64,000 nt of DNA, from contig NZ_ABEA03000174.1 in NCBI RefSeq assembly GCF_000171235.2, forward strand, positions 1-64,000. Reading direction: 5' to 3'. The translations under genes and the position numbers were made by a program. Below the pieces are notes generated by a model. The model did not search any database. It saw only the letters and a program-made list of their open reading frames with translations, and was not told the DNA's origin. The stretch's first letter is position 1, and every line of letters begins with the position of its first letter. This document shows, one piece after another, positions 1 to 8,961 of the stretch. Source of the stretch: Geminisphaera colitermitum TAV2 (GTDB lineage: Bacteria; Verrucomicrobiota; Verrucomicrobiia; Opitutales; Opitutaceae).

Positions 1-965
1 AAAAAGTGTTCGATCTGCGCGCTGCCGGCGGATTGCAGCCGCGAGCCTCCGGCGTAACCGCCAATGCGTCGGAGGGCGTTGACGATGCCGCTGGGGTTGC
101 GCGTGAATTGCACGGCGGAGGCGTCGGCCAGAAATTCGCGCTGGCGGGAGATCGCGGCTTGGATGAGGCGTCCGAAAAAGTAGCCGATGTAGCCGAGCAG
201 CATGAGGAGGAGGCCGATCACGACGATGGCGGCAAGGAGCCCGGCCCCGCCTCCTTTGGAATCGCGCGAGGTGCGGACCCGGGTGTGGCGGAGGCTGAGG
301 AGCACGGTGCGTCCGATGAGGCCGATGACGAGGATGCCAAAGATCACCGTGGTGAGGCGGAGATTGAAGCGCATGTCGCCGTTGAGGATGTGACTGAATT
401 CGTGGGCGACGACGCCTTGGAGTTCGTCGCGTGTGAGTTGGTCGAGCGTGCCGCGGGTGACGGCAACGACGGCGTCGTCGGTCGTGTGGCCGGCGGCGAA
501 GGCGTTGATCGCGGGTTCCTTGTCGAGCACGTACACGCCAGGCATGGGAGTGCCGGAGGCGAGTGACATCTCTTCCACGACGTTGAGGAACTGGCGTTCC
601 TTGGGGTCTGTAGTGTTGGAGTTGATACGGCGTCCGCCGACCATCTCGGCCACGGCGCGTCCGCCGGAGCGCAGTTGCGCCCATTTGAAGAGCGAGGCGA
701 GGCCGACCACGGCGCAGGTGCCGAGGGCTATGCCGGTGAGCAGGCGTGGGTCCCACCATGAACGGACGGGAGCGGCGTCAGGCGCGGTTTCGACGTAGGA
801 GGTCGGGGCGGTGGCGTAGGGGGTGTCCTGCGGGACAAATTCACGCAGGATGGCGATGGTCGAAAAATAACCGACGGCAATGAGGCCGGCGATGGCGCAA
901 ATGAAGAGAACGACGAGTCGCGCGGTGCGGCGGCGGGCGCGGGCCTGGGCTTCAAAAAAATCCAT
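1..965 (-). CDS. M48 family metalloprotease, 3' part cut by window edge
   Basis: The reading frame is open on the minus strand from an ATG at 965 to the window edge, so the C-terminus is missing. It has an N-terminal membrane segment (about residues 15-40), a second near residue 75, the zinc-binding motif HEFSH followed by ILNGD, then two more hydrophobic segments and REFLADASAV, where the third zinc-ligand glutamate of M48 enzymes is expected. This matches membrane-bound HtpX-like peptidases acting in inner-membrane quality control. lemA lies next upstream on the same strand, a pairing often seen in bacteria. The family call is firm; the substrate is unknown. Confidence 0.85.
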   Translation of the reverse strand, partial: MDFFEAQARARRRTARLVVLFICAIAGLIAVGYFSTIAILREFVPQDTPYATAPTSYVETAPDAAPVRSWWDPRLLTGIALGTCAVVGLASLFKWAQLRSGGRAVAEMVGGRRINSNTTDPKERQFLNVVEEMSLASGTPMPGVYVLDKEPAINAFAAGHTTDDAVVAVTRGTLDQLTRDELQGVVAHEFSHILNGDMRFNLRLTTVIFGILVIGLIGRTVLLSLRHTRVRTSRDSKGGGAGLLAAIVVIGLLLMLLGYIGYFFGRLIQAAISRQREFLADASAVQFTRNPSGIVNALRRIGGYAGGSRLQSAGSAQIEHF

Positions 966-979
966 GTTATTGAAAGAAG

Positions 980-1105
980 TTCACCACAGAGATACGGAGG
1001 CACGGAGAGCAAACTTGAGGGCATCCGAGATCAAGGGGAGAGGGTTGGCGTCTGACTTCTGATTTCTGACTTCGGGTTTGAGCACCTTTGTGTCTCTGTG
1101 GTGAA
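980..1105. repeat. 126-bp element with inverted-repeat ends, between the M48 gene and lemA
   Basis: The left end begins TTCACCACAGAGATACGG and the right end finishes with TGTCTCTGTGGTGAA, so the termini are near-perfect inverted repeats around an interior with no credible gene. Purine-rich CACAGAG/CACGGAG repeats of this kind are scattered through many bacterial genomes and resemble non-autonomous or REP-like elements. No flanking duplication was established. Confidence 0.55.
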
Positions 1106-1156
1106 TTCTGATTTGTTTTAGAGCATTTTCAGTTGAATTGTGTCCGTTGTCTTGGC

Positions 1157-1332
1157 GGTAGGGAGGCCTTTGTGCCCTCTGCCGAGGGCAGCCCTTCGGG
1201 CCATCGCCTTCGGCGATGCCATCTCCGCGCTGCTGCGCTCCGTCCGAGGCCTCCATTGTGCGTGGTGAGAGGATGCGAAACTCATAGGTAATTGGAGCGT
1301 GGTTTCGGAGGCCTCGGAGAGGCCTCCCTACC
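1157..1332. repeat. Intergenic repeat bounded by inverted GGTAGGGAGGCC
   Basis: The segment starts with GGTAGGGAGGCC and ends with its reverse complement. Inside are several short hairpins of the GCCGAGGGCAGCCCTTCGGG type. A second, shorter copy with the same ends is at 3179-3282. It is probably a REP/BIME-like dispersed repeat. With the element at 980-1105 it fills the 402-bp gap between the M48 gene and lemA, where I see no gene. Confidence 0.55.
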
Positions 1333-1367
1333 AGGTATCAAATGGCTACAGCCTAAATGAAACTGCT

Positions 1368-1958
1368 CTAGGTGAAGCTGACTTTGGGGGCGTTGCGTTC
1401 GGTGGGGTCTTCAATCTTAAAGAGTTCTGCGGGCTGGAAGCCGAAGGCACCGGCGAAAATGACGTTGGGGAAGGTCTCGCGTTTGGTGTTATAGGTCATG
1501 ACGGAGTCGTTGTAGGACTGGCGGGCGAAGGAGACTTTGTTCTCGGTTGAGGTGAGTTCCTCGGTGAGTTGCATCATGTTTTGGTTGGCCTTGAGGTCGG
1601 GGTATCGCTCGGCGACGACCATGAGGCGGGAGAGCGCGCCGCCGAGGCCGGCTTCGGCGTTGAGCAGGCCGCGCATGGCGGCGGGGTCGGCGGGGTTGGC
1701 GGCTGCGCCTTGAGCGGCGGCAGAGGCGATGTTGCGGGCTTTGATGACGGCTTCGAGTGTCTCGCGCTCGTGCTTGAGGTAGCCTTTGGCGGTTTCAACG
1801 AGGTTGGGGATGAGGTCGTAGCGGCGTTTGAGTTGCACGTCGATCTGGGCAAAGGCGTTTTTGAAGCGGTTGCGCAGGGCAACGAGTGAATTGTAGATGC
1901 CGACAATCCAGAGGATGAGTATCAAGAGGATGGCGGCGGTGACGATGAGTGGGATCAT
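1368..1958 (-). CDS. lemA: LemA family protein
   Basis: The 196-aa protein has one N-terminal membrane anchor (about residues 4-24), then the helical LemA domain with the family signatures NLVETAKGYLKHERETLE and RYPDLKAN, and a conserved C-terminal NVIFAGAFGF stretch. LemA proteins are membrane-anchored helical-bundle proteins of unclear biochemical role, often encoded beside M48 proteases as here. The start is an ATG directly before the hydrophobic segment, and the length is normal for the family. A shared function with the M48 protease is inferred from the neighbourhood. Confidence 0.92.
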   Translation of the reverse strand: MIPLIVTAAILLILILWIVGIYNSLVALRNRFKNAFAQIDVQLKRRYDLIPNLVETAKGYLKHERETLEAVIKARNIASAAAQGAAANPADPAAMRGLLNAEAGLGGALSRLMVVAERYPDLKANQNMMQLTEELTSTENKVSFARQSYNDSVMTYNTKRETFPNVIFAGAFGFQPAELFKIEDPTERNAPKVSFT

Positions 1959-2070
1959 GGTGGTTTGTTGTGTTTGTGTTGTGGTTGCTGGAGTTGGTCA
2001 GTGTGGATGCGGTGCTTTGAAAGGATGGAAGGTCGAAGGTTCCGGGAGGCGAAAGTCAAGGGCGCGTGCG

Positions 2071-3153
2071 TCAGGCGGTGATGCTGGCGAGCGAGCAGCC
2101 ATCGGGGAGGGAGGCAGGGGTTTCGCAATTGGGGCGGGCGATGACGCCGGGGTAGGGTTCGTCGGAAAAGGGGCGGGCGGGGTCGGCGAGGAGATGATGA
2201 TCGCAGATGGCAAAGAGTTCGGCTTCGGTGCGGGCGCGGCGCATGTCGCGCAGGAAGTCTCCGGCGGGGTCCACGCTCTGGCCGACGAAGTTGAGGTATT
2301 TTTTCATTTTGCTGATGTGCGCGAGTTCGGGGATGCCGGGCGTGCGCGTGGCGGCGTGGAGGTCGGTGATGTAGCGGCGGACTTCACCGAGGGTCACGGG
2401 CGTGACGGGCTGGCCGGCGAAGGCTTGGCGGCATTGGGCAAATATCCAGGGGTTGCGGATGGCGTGGCGGCCAATCATGACACCGGCGGCGCCGGTTTCG
2501 GCAAGGACGCGGGTGGCGGTGGCGGCGCTGGTGATGTTGCCGTTGGCGAGGACGGGGCAGCGGACGCGGCGCACGGCGTGCGCGATGGCGTCGTAGTGGA
2601 CTTCGCTGCGGTAGAGTTCGCGGACGGTGCGGCCGTGGACGGTGAGGAGATCGACGCGGTGGGCGTTGATGAGGTCGAGGATGGCGTCGTAGTTGCTGGT
2701 ATCCTCGAATCCGATACGCATCTTGACGGTGAGCAGGCGGGGGGGGGGGAGGGCGGCGCGAAGGGTGGCGAGGATTTCGTCGATGCGGGCGGGGTCGCGG
2801 AGGAGGCCGCCGCCGACGTTTTTTTTGTAAACTTTGGGGGCGGGGCAGCCGAGGTTGAGATCGAGGGCGGCGGCGGGGTGGTTTTTTAGAATTTCGGTGG
2901 CGGTGCGGGCGAGGTGTTGCAGGTCTTCGCCGATGAGTTGGGCGAAGATGGGGCGTCCGGTGGCGTTGTGGTCGATGGCGTGGAGGATGTGTTTTTCAGG
3001 GCGGGACTGCGAGTGGACGCGGAAGAATTCGGTGTAAAAGTAGTCGGGCGCGCCGGTGCGCGCGATGACGTGCATGAAGGCGTGGTCGGTCACGTCCTGC
3101 ATCGGGGCGAGCGCGGTGAGGGGCTGGCCGGCGATGATGGAGGCGGGTAGCAT
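2071..3153 (-). CDS. tRNA-dihydrouridine synthase
   Basis: This 360-aa FMN enzyme reduces uridines in the tRNA D-loop. Visible signatures are the N-terminal LAPMQDVTD, the phosphate/FMN region LDLNLGCPAPKVYKKNVGGGLL with the catalytic Cys followed by PAPKV, the KMRIGF strand, LTVHGRT, and the late ANGNITS and GVMIGRHAIRNPWIF motifs. Length is usual for the family; which Dus subtype it is was not resolved. An 11-G tract at 2739-2749 lies inside the coding region and encodes the PPP of residues around 137, so a one-base length change would break the frame. Confidence 0.93.
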   Translation of the reverse strand: MLPASIIAGQPLTALAPMQDVTDHAFMHVIARTGAPDYFYTEFFRVHSQSRPEKHILHAIDHNATGRPIFAQLIGEDLQHLARTATEILKNHPAAALDLNLGCPAPKVYKKNVGGGLLRDPARIDEILATLRAALPPPRLLTVKMRIGFEDTSNYDAILDLINAHRVDLLTVHGRTVRELYRSEVHYDAIAHAVRRVRCPVLANGNITSAATATRVLAETGAAGVMIGRHAIRNPWIFAQCRQAFAGQPVTPVTLGEVRRYITDLHAATRTPGIPELAHISKMKKYLNFVGQSVDPAGDFLRDMRRARTEAELFAICDHHLLADPARPFSDEPYPGVIARPNCETPASLPDGCSLASITA

Positions 3154-3178
3154 GTGCGGAATGGCGATGGGCTGAGAA

Positions 3179-3282
3179 GGTAGGGAGGCCTCTCCGAGGC
3201 CTCCGCCGGGCGTGGTTGGGTGTAGCGAAATAGACTGGTGCTTCGTGCGTTGTTCCGGAGGCCTCGGTGATGCCTCCCTACC
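3179..3282. repeat. Second copy of the GGTAGGGAGGC-bounded repeat
   Basis: This 104-bp segment begins GGTAGGGAGGCC and ends GCCTCCCTACC, the same boundaries as the copy at 1157-1332, with a different and shorter interior. It is followed at 3293-3304 by 12 G residues, an A and six more G. There is no gene between dus and the DUF151 gene. Confidence 0.55.
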
Positions 3283-3314
3283 TGGTGAATAAGGGGGGGG
3301 GGGGAGGGGGGAGG

Positions 3315-3866
3315 TTAGCTTTTGCCGGGCTCGTCGTTGTCGTCCGCATCATCGCCTTCGTCGTCGTCGTCCGTATCGGTGCTGTCGGCGTCATCATCGC
3401 TGTCCTCGCTGGCGGCGGCGGCGGCAGCCTGTTGGGCGCGGACGCGTTCGAGGACTTCGGTCATGTCTTCGACGCTGTCAAAGACTTTGCGGGTAACGAG
3501 CAGGGGGAGTTGTTGCTGGATGGCAAGGACGGTGGCGTCGCTGGGACGAGCATCGATTTCGACGATTTTCTTGCCGAGTTCGTTTTCCATCACGAGGAGG
3601 AGGCGGGCAAAGAAGGTGCCTTCGCTGACGTCGTTGATGATGACTCGTGCGAGCTTGGCACCGAGGCCGGTAAGGATGTGGCCGATGAGATCGTGGGTGA
3701 GGGGGCGGTCGCGCTTGACGCCTTCGAGGGTGACTTGGAGGGCGTTGCCGACGAAGTGATCGACGTAGATGACGAAGGTCTTGTCGTCGTTGCCGAGAAA
3801 GATGGCACAGCCGTTGGCGGTGGGCATCACGCCTTTGATGACGATGGGAAGGACGTCTTTTTGCAT
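3315..3866 (-). CDS. Bifunctional nuclease family protein (DUF151)
   Basis: The 183-aa protein starts at the ATG preceding QKDVLPIVIKGV; an upstream in-frame extension is arginine-rich and unlike the family, so I excluded it. The DUF151 core covers about residues 1-140, including VIYVDHFVGNAL, TGLGAKLARVIIND and the signature EIDARPSDATVLA. The C-terminal 40 residues are an acidic, low-complexity Asp/Ser/Glu tail. DUF151 proteins are reported to have DNase/RNase activity in some organisms; activity here is not established. It is divergent from mutT, sharing a roughly 95-bp intergenic region. Confidence 0.88.
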   Translation of the reverse strand: MQKDVLPIVIKGVMPTANGCAIFLGNDDKTFVIYVDHFVGNALQVTLEGVKRDRPLTHDLIGHILTGLGAKLARVIINDVSEGTFFARLLLVMENELGKKIVEIDARPSDATVLAIQQQLPLLVTRKVFDSVEDMTEVLERVRAQQAAAAAASEDSDDDADSTDTDDDDEGDDADDNDEPGKS

Positions 3867-3962
3867 GGGCGGGTAAGCTGCGCAGCCGTCACGTCGGGCG
3901 CAAGCCAAGCTTCGGGTCGCTGTGTTGCTTGCGTCGGGGGGGAAGGGGGGCATTTTACCGCG

Positions 3963-4406
3963 ATGGGTTCCAGTTTACGTTCTCCGATTTCCGTGGTGTG
4001 CGCCTTGATTGAGCGCGAGGGCCGTGTGTTTGTGGCGCAGCGACCGGCGGGCAAACACTTGGGCGGCAAGTGGGAGTTTCCCGGCGGCAAAATCGAACCG
4101 GGCGAAACGTCGGAGCAGGCCCTGATCCGGGAATGCCGTGAGGAACTGGGCTGCGAAATCGTGGTGGGGCGGGCATTGACGCCGGTGACGCATGATTACG
4201 AGACGGTTTCGATCCGCTTGATCCCGTTTGTCGCGCGGCTGGCGGCTGGGTCGGGCGAGCCGGTGGCGCACGAACATGCAGCGACTCGATGGATTCAGCC
4301 GGAGGAGTTTGCCTCCCTCGACATGCCGGCGGCTGATGAACCGATCATCCGTGCTTATCTTGAAGATGTTTTAAGTGCAAAAGATGGGCGACAAAATGCA
4401 ATATGA
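3963..4406 (+). CDS. NUDIX hydrolase, MutT-like (8-oxo-dGTP diphosphatase type)
   Basis: The protein is 147 aa from the ATG at 3963. The Nudix box is complete: G-x5-E-x7-REELG in GKIEPGETSEQALIRECREE followed by LG. The preceding LGGKWEFPGG is typical of MutT-class enzymes that hydrolyse oxidised nucleoside triphosphates. The frame is open upstream across the divergent DUF151 gene, but that extension is an antisense shadow. The C-terminus WIQPEEFASLDMPAAD also fits the family. Confidence 0.9.
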   Translation: MGSSLRSPISVVCALIEREGRVFVAQRPAGKHLGGKWEFPGGKIEPGETSEQALIRECREELGCEIVVGRALTPVTHDYETVSIRLIPFVARLAAGSGEPVAHEHAATRWIQPEEFASLDMPAADEPIIRAYLEDVLSAKDGRQNAI

Positions 4407-4523
4407 TGGAGTGCGCTGATGGATCGGAAGGAAATGAGGAAGGGATTTTTAAGAAGGGTGGTGAGAGAGGCGTACGCAGGCTGGAAAAAAATCGGAGGAG
4501 ATGCATGTTATTTCGCCCTCACC

Positions 4524-4982
4524 ATGAAAACGTTCCTTTCGTTCCTTTCCATTGCCTTTGCCTCCGTTTTGCTCCTCGGCGGCTGCGCCTCCAATAACAC
4601 GACCAAGCACGATCCGGCGCCGTCTTCTCCGGCGGGTCATGTCTGGACGCTCGCCGCGATTGGGGGCGAGTCCGTGGTGTTGCCCGAGGGGGGGAGGGCT
4701 CCCGATCTGCATTTTTCTCCCGATGGGTTGAGCGTTTCGGGTTACACGGGAGTGAATGGCTTTTCGGGGCGTTCGGATTTTAACGGAAAAAACCTGAAAT
4801 TTGGTCCGCTCGCCACGACCCGGCGCGCGGGGCCGGAAGAGTTGATGCAGATTGAGAGCCGCTACACTTCGGCGCTGACGAATGTGTCCGGTTGGAAAAT
4901 CGAGCGTCGCCAGTTGGTGCTCCTGATCGGGGAGCAACCGGCGTTGGTGTTCGAATTGCAGCCCGCCCGCGTGCAATTGTAA
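4524..4982 (+). CDS. META-domain lipoprotein
   Basis: The 152-aa protein starts at the ATG of MKTFLSFLSIAFASVLLLGG. A lipobox LLGGC gives a lipidated Cys at about residue 21. The mature part has the META/HslJ pattern: VWTLAAIGGESV near the start, then LHFSPDGLSVSGYTGVNGFSG and LKFGPLATTRRAGPEELM. Such proteins are envelope lipoproteins linked to stress or heat resistance, with no known enzymatic activity. A farther-upstream start would bury the signal peptide, so this one is preferred. Confidence 0.85.
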   Translation: MKTFLSFLSIAFASVLLLGGCASNNTTKHDPAPSSPAGHVWTLAAIGGESVVLPEGGRAPDLHFSPDGLSVSGYTGVNGFSGRSDFNGKNLKFGPLATTRRAGPEELMQIESRYTSALTNVSGWKIERRQLVLLIGEQPALVFELQPARVQL

Positions 4983-5216
4983 CCGTAGCCAACGTGTGTT
5001 TGTATCCGGTTTAGGATACAGATGCGATGGTCGGCGTCCGTCGGGTTGGGAGGCAGGTGCAGGAACGTTCCGGGCGGGAGTGCCTGCCATTCGTCATTGA
5101 AAAGGAACTCGCCGGTGCCCGCGTGCGATGGCGTGACGCTATGCGATGTTTGGGCATGTTTTGGGTAAGAACAGCCATGTCATGCGGCAGGACCAACTGG
5201 CACGATTGCTGGCAAT

Positions 5217-6275
5217 ATGGCGATATCGCATGATTTGCAGAATTTGTGTCGTGACATGCAACCGGTGGTGGCCGCGGCGCTGGCCACGCTTGATGCGGCG
5301 CGCCTTGGGTGCGGACGCTACGCGCGCTGGCTGGGGAGTGAACGTGAGTGCCGGGGAGCCGAAGGCTTCGCGCTTAACCCCTACGGATGCGCGGACGCGG
5401 CCAACATTCTCTACACGCTGGGTCACTTTCCACGCGATCTCCGGGATAGGAGCGAGTGGATACAGGCGTTGCAGGAAATGCAGGACCCGACCTCGGGACT
5501 TTTTCATGAGGAGACGCACCACGCATATCACGTAACGGCGCACTGCGCGGCAGCCCTGGAGCTGTTTGACGCCCGGCCGCGGCATCCGTTGCGCGAATTG
5601 GAACGGCTGGACGGCCCCGGAGAACTGGAACGTTTTCTGGACGGACTGGCTTGGGTGGAGGCTCCGTGGGAAGCCTCGCACCAAGGTGCCGGAGTGTATG
5701 CTGCGCGGGTGATCGCCGGCGAGGCGTCGGCGGAATGGGAGGACCGGTATTTTGCCTGGCTGTGGCGCGAGGCGGACGAGGTATCCGGATTCTGGCGACG
5801 CGGGGCGGTCGATGCGTCGGGAGCGGGATCAAGAACAAAACCGCTGTTTCATCATCTGGCGGGATCGTTCCACTACCTGTTCAATCACGAACACGCGCGC
5901 CGCCCGCTGCGGTTCCCCGAGGCGATGATCGACACGTGTCTGCGCATCCGCGCCGAAAACCTGTGGCCCGCACTGGCGACCGTCGTGAGTTTTTCGGACA
6001 TCGACTGGGTGTATTGCCTGACGCGGACCGTGCGCCAGTGCGGCCACCGCTTTGAGGAAGTGCAGGCGGCGCTGCGGGAGTTTGCCGGTGAATTTTGCGA
6101 TTTTCTGCTTGAGCGCGTGCGAACCGCGCAGGCGCAGGGCAGGCCGCCCTTCGAGGACGTGCATCTGCTTTTCGGCTCGCTTTGTGCACTGGCGGAACTG
6201 CAGACGGCGCTGCCCGGCGCGATTCGGACAGAGAGACCTTTGCACCTAGTTCTCGACCGGCGGCCGTTTATCTAG
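5217..6275 (+). CDS. Hypothetical protein, likely alpha-helical
   Basis: The 352-aa protein is not assigned to a family. It is rich in Trp, His and Glu, with segments such as EMQDPTSGLFHEETHHAYHVTAHC and FHHLAGSFHYLFNHEH that resemble the helical-barrel folds of polysaccharide-processing or terpenoid-cyclase-like proteins. No signal peptide is visible. The ATG at 5217 lacks a clear ribosome-binding site and an ATG at 5256 is also possible. It precedes the secreted-enzyme cluster on the same strand, so a role in the same saccharide metabolism is possible but unproven. Confidence 0.6.
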   Translation: MAISHDLQNLCRDMQPVVAAALATLDAARLGCGRYARWLGSERECRGAEGFALNPYGCADAANILYTLGHFPRDLRDRSEWIQALQEMQDPTSGLFHEETHHAYHVTAHCAAALELFDARPRHPLRELERLDGPGELERFLDGLAWVEAPWEASHQGAGVYAARVIAGEASAEWEDRYFAWLWREADEVSGFWRRGAVDASGAGSRTKPLFHHLAGSFHYLFNHEHARRPLRFPEAMIDTCLRIRAENLWPALATVVSFSDIDWVYCLTRTVRQCGHRFEEVQAALREFAGEFCDFLLERVRTAQAQGRPPFEDVHLLFGSLCALAELQTALPGAIRTERPLHLVLDRRPFI

Positions 6276-6432
6276 GCGCGATCGGCATCCGTCGGAGAGA
6301 AACGGCCATCCATCTGAGAGAAGGAGCCATTCAGCCAAGTGGTAGCTTATGCGAAACTCGTGCGCGGGAATCCACACCGATTCTCACAATTCACATCATC
6401 CAATCATTCAAAAAACACTCATTTCTCTATCT

Positions 6433-7212
6433 ATGAACTCCATCAGCTTTACTTCCCTCCCGGTTCGCCGCCTCCTCATCGCCCTGTTCGCCTTCGCTAC
6501 TGCCGTCAGCCTCCCGGCATCAATCGTCATGTTTGAAATCGGCACATTTAATGGCAATTTTGGTGAATTCGAGCAGGAGGGAGCCAATCGCAACAATGCT
6601 CAATTTTACGTTGATGCCGGCAACTATTCCACTGTTCTCGGGAAATCGGTTTGGAATGCCGGTAATGGCGCAGGTTATGGTGCAATGATAGCAGAAGCTG
6701 AACCGCTGCAGGCCGGCAGTCGCTGGGCCGGTGATTCTGCACCTGTAGGCAGCGATCCCACCAACACACTTGGATTTCCCCGTAGCCTGACGTCTCTCAG
6801 CGGTGGCAACACGAACAACCGCAATGTCATCGACATTTTCTTCCAGGCGACAACCGCGGAAGTAGCCGAAGGTTCGCTACTTTTTGAAACCGCCTTTATC
6901 AGTCTGGGAACAGGAAGTTCACACAATATTGAATTTTATCTGAACGGAGACCTGTTTGGCTCTATTTCGAACATGACCTCTGCTCAATCCTATAGCATTA
7001 CCTTTGCAGCTACTGCACTTAATGCCGGAAGCAATGTGCTCAGCTTGGTGAAAACCGACGCATTTACTGCCACAGGTGAACCTTGGGTTGGTATCGATGC
7101 GATTCGTCTGACTGCAATTCCAGAAAATTCCTCTGTTACATTTACCTTTGGCGCTTTTGTCACACTGGCTATGATCGCCAAGCGCATGTCTCGCCGCCAA
7201 AGACAAGGGTGA
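6433..7212 (+). CDS. Exported protein with PEP-CTERM-like anchor
   Basis: The 259-aa protein has a signal peptide (hydrophobic run LLIALFAFATAVSLPAS, cleavage near residue 30), a beta-rich body starting IVMFEIGTFNGNFGEFEQEG, and a C-terminal sorting signal: IPENSS, a hydrophobic span, then KRMSRRQRQG. The arrangement fits PEP-CTERM proteins processed by an exosortase, although PEN replaces PEP. The body is clearly paralogous to the protein at 13838-14557 (both share ExGAxRNxxQFYVxAGxY and PWxGIDAxxL). It is first in a cluster continuing with a pseudopilin and hydrolases. The upstream 157 bp show no recognised site. Confidence 0.75.
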   Translation: MNSISFTSLPVRRLLIALFAFATAVSLPASIVMFEIGTFNGNFGEFEQEGANRNNAQFYVDAGNYSTVLGKSVWNAGNGAGYGAMIAEAEPLQAGSRWAGDSAPVGSDPTNTLGFPRSLTSLSGGNTNNRNVIDIFFQATTAEVAEGSLLFETAFISLGTGSSHNIEFYLNGDLFGSISNMTSAQSYSITFAATALNAGSNVLSLVKTDAFTATGEPWVGIDAIRLTAIPENSSVTFTFGAFVTLAMIAKRMSRRQRQG

Positions 7213-7266
7213 TCTTATAAGGGTATTCATTTCTCCCTGATCAAAACCAAAGAAGCCGAGAACCCG

Positions 7267-8016
7267 ATGAGCTCCCCCAAACGCACAACAGCTTTCACCC
7301 TCGTCGAACTACTCACAGTCATCGCCATCATCGGCATTCTGGCTGCCATCCTCATCCCCACCGTGGCCGCCGTGCGCGATACCGCTAACTCGGCCAAATG
7401 CACGGCCAACCTGCGCCAGATCGGGACAGCCCTCCAGCTTTTCGCCGCCGATCACCGGGACATGTATCCGAGAGCATATTACAATTATGGTCCTGGTCCA
7501 GGGAAAACCGTCTCGGAAGCCATTGCCGGTGGCGACTGGGGCTATCGCGATCCCGGCAGCGGCTGGGACAGCATCCTGCTTCGCGATTACATGTCGCGCT
7601 CTTCCCCGGTGTTTCTCTGCCCATCAGACAAGACCGGCATCATGCGTTCTGTCAGCGAAGGCAGCATCACGCTCCCCATTGCCGCCTCATATCGCTTCAA
7701 CCAGACGCACAACCGCGTCAACGGCGCGGTCTGGGCCGGGCGCGCCATTCGCGTCAGTGAACTGCCACTGCCCTCCAGGGCCATTGCCATCGTTGAGGCG
7801 ACGGGCGGTAATCACCACGTCGGTATGGGAAACGACACCAGCGTCGGTTTCATCAAGGATGACACACCCGGTCCTGTCGCTCATGACCGCCACAAGGGGG
7901 CGGCCAATTACCTGTTCTTCGACGGTCACGTGGAAAAGATGAAGTGGGCGGATACCTGGGCTCCGCTTCCCTTAGAGGGATCGGGACGCACCCGTTGGTA
8001 TCAAATTGGAAACTGA
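7267..8016 (+). CDS. Pseudopilin-like protein with prepilin N-terminus and H-X9-DG-type C-terminus
   Basis: The 249-aa protein begins with a type II secretion/type IV pilin signal: basic MSSPKRT, then AFTLVELLTVIAIIGILAA. The processing site precedes the Phe, with Ala in place of the usual Gly. The globular part contains ANLRQIGTALQLFAADH and ends with HKGAANYLFFDGHVE, the motif typical of the DUF1559-like family abundant in Planctomycetes, Verrucomicrobia and Lentisphaerae. Their function is uncertain; a structural or substrate-binding role at the envelope is often assumed. A second member is at 60796-61488. Confidence 0.85.
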   Translation: MSSPKRTTAFTLVELLTVIAIIGILAAILIPTVAAVRDTANSAKCTANLRQIGTALQLFAADHRDMYPRAYYNYGPGPGKTVSEAIAGGDWGYRDPGSGWDSILLRDYMSRSSPVFLCPSDKTGIMRSVSEGSITLPIAASYRFNQTHNRVNGAVWAGRAIRVSELPLPSRAIAIVEATGGNHHVGMGNDTSVGFIKDDTPGPVAHDRHKGAANYLFFDGHVEKMKWADTWAPLPLEGSGRTRWYQIGN

Positions 8017-8029
8017 GCGCCATATCTGC

Positions 8030-8956
8030 ATGTCATCACGGCGAAAGGTAATTCTCGATACCGACATTGGCACCGACATTGACGATGCGGCCTGCCTCGC
8101 ATGGCTGCTCGCGCAGGCCGGGGCCGGACGCTGCGACCTGCTCGGCATCACCACCGTTTGCAGCGATGTGGTCGCCCGAGCCCGCCTGGCCAGCGCCCTC
8201 TGCTGGGCCGCCGGGCGGGACGACATCACGATTCACGCTGGGGTTGAACGTCCGCTTCTCATTTCGCCGCTCCACGGGAGGGCCAATCAGGCCGAGGCGC
8301 TTGCCCGTTGGGATCACCGGACGGACTTCATTCCCGGAAACGCCGTCGGCTTTTTGCGCGACACCATTTACCGTCACCCACACGAGATCGACCTGCTTGC
8401 CATCGGTCCGCTGACCAACATCGCTGCCCTTTTTGCCTGTCATCCCGAAACGGCCGCGCTTCTCAAAAGCATCACCCTCATGGGAGGCGTCGTCTCCGGC
8501 CTCTACTGGGGAAGCCCGATGGAATATAATTTTTATTGCGATCCGCACGCCGCACAGATCGTGCTGCAATCGGGTGCGCCGCACCTGCGGGTCGTGCCGC
8601 TTGACGTGACGACAAAGCTTGTGATGAAGGCCACCGAAGTGCGCTCGCGTTTCACGCATCCGCTCCTGCGCGTCGTCGCCGATTTTTCCAAAAGCTGGTT
8701 CGCGCATCGCGAGGAGCTCACGTTCCACGACCCGCTCACCGCCGTCACCTTGTTCAACGAAAACGTCTGCGCCTTCTCGCCCTGCACGCTGGAAATCGAA
8801 CTCGGCGCCGAACGCCTCAAGGGCTACCTGCACTGGCAACCCGATGCGCCCGACGCTATCCAACCCGGTTCGCATCAAATCGCGCTCGGCGTGGCCCCCG
8901 ACGTGTTTTTCGACGACTACTTCGCCGCCTTCGACCCGCAACCTGCTGTAACCTGA
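8030..8956 (+). CDS. Nucleoside hydrolase (inosine-uridine preferring family)
   Basis: The 308-aa protein carries the calcium-binding signature DTDIGTDIDDA (about residues 8-18), followed by LLGITTVCSD and IDLLAIGPLTNIAALF, and the late H-D pair in FHDPLTAVTLF. It should cleave the N-glycosidic bond of ribonucleosides, giving base and ribose. I chose the ATG at 8030 because an upstream start at 8006 would overlap the pseudopilin gene. It has no signal peptide, so it is cytoplasmic, unlike its neighbours. Confidence 0.9.
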   Translation: MSSRRKVILDTDIGTDIDDAACLAWLLAQAGAGRCDLLGITTVCSDVVARARLASALCWAAGRDDITIHAGVERPLLISPLHGRANQAEALARWDHRTDFIPGNAVGFLRDTIYRHPHEIDLLAIGPLTNIAALFACHPETAALLKSITLMGGVVSGLYWGSPMEYNFYCDPHAAQIVLQSGAPHLRVVPLDVTTKLVMKATEVRSRFTHPLLRVVADFSKSWFAHREELTFHDPLTAVTLFNENVCAFSPCTLEIELGAERLKGYLHWQPDAPDAIQPGSHQIALGVAPDVFFDDYFAAFDPQPAVT

Positions 8957-8961
8957 TTTCT

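Noticed and set aside
5011-5196. Small open frames between the META lipoprotein and the 5217 gene
   Set aside because: Short, low-complexity, on both strands and without start signals; nothing supports a gene in this 234-bp gap.
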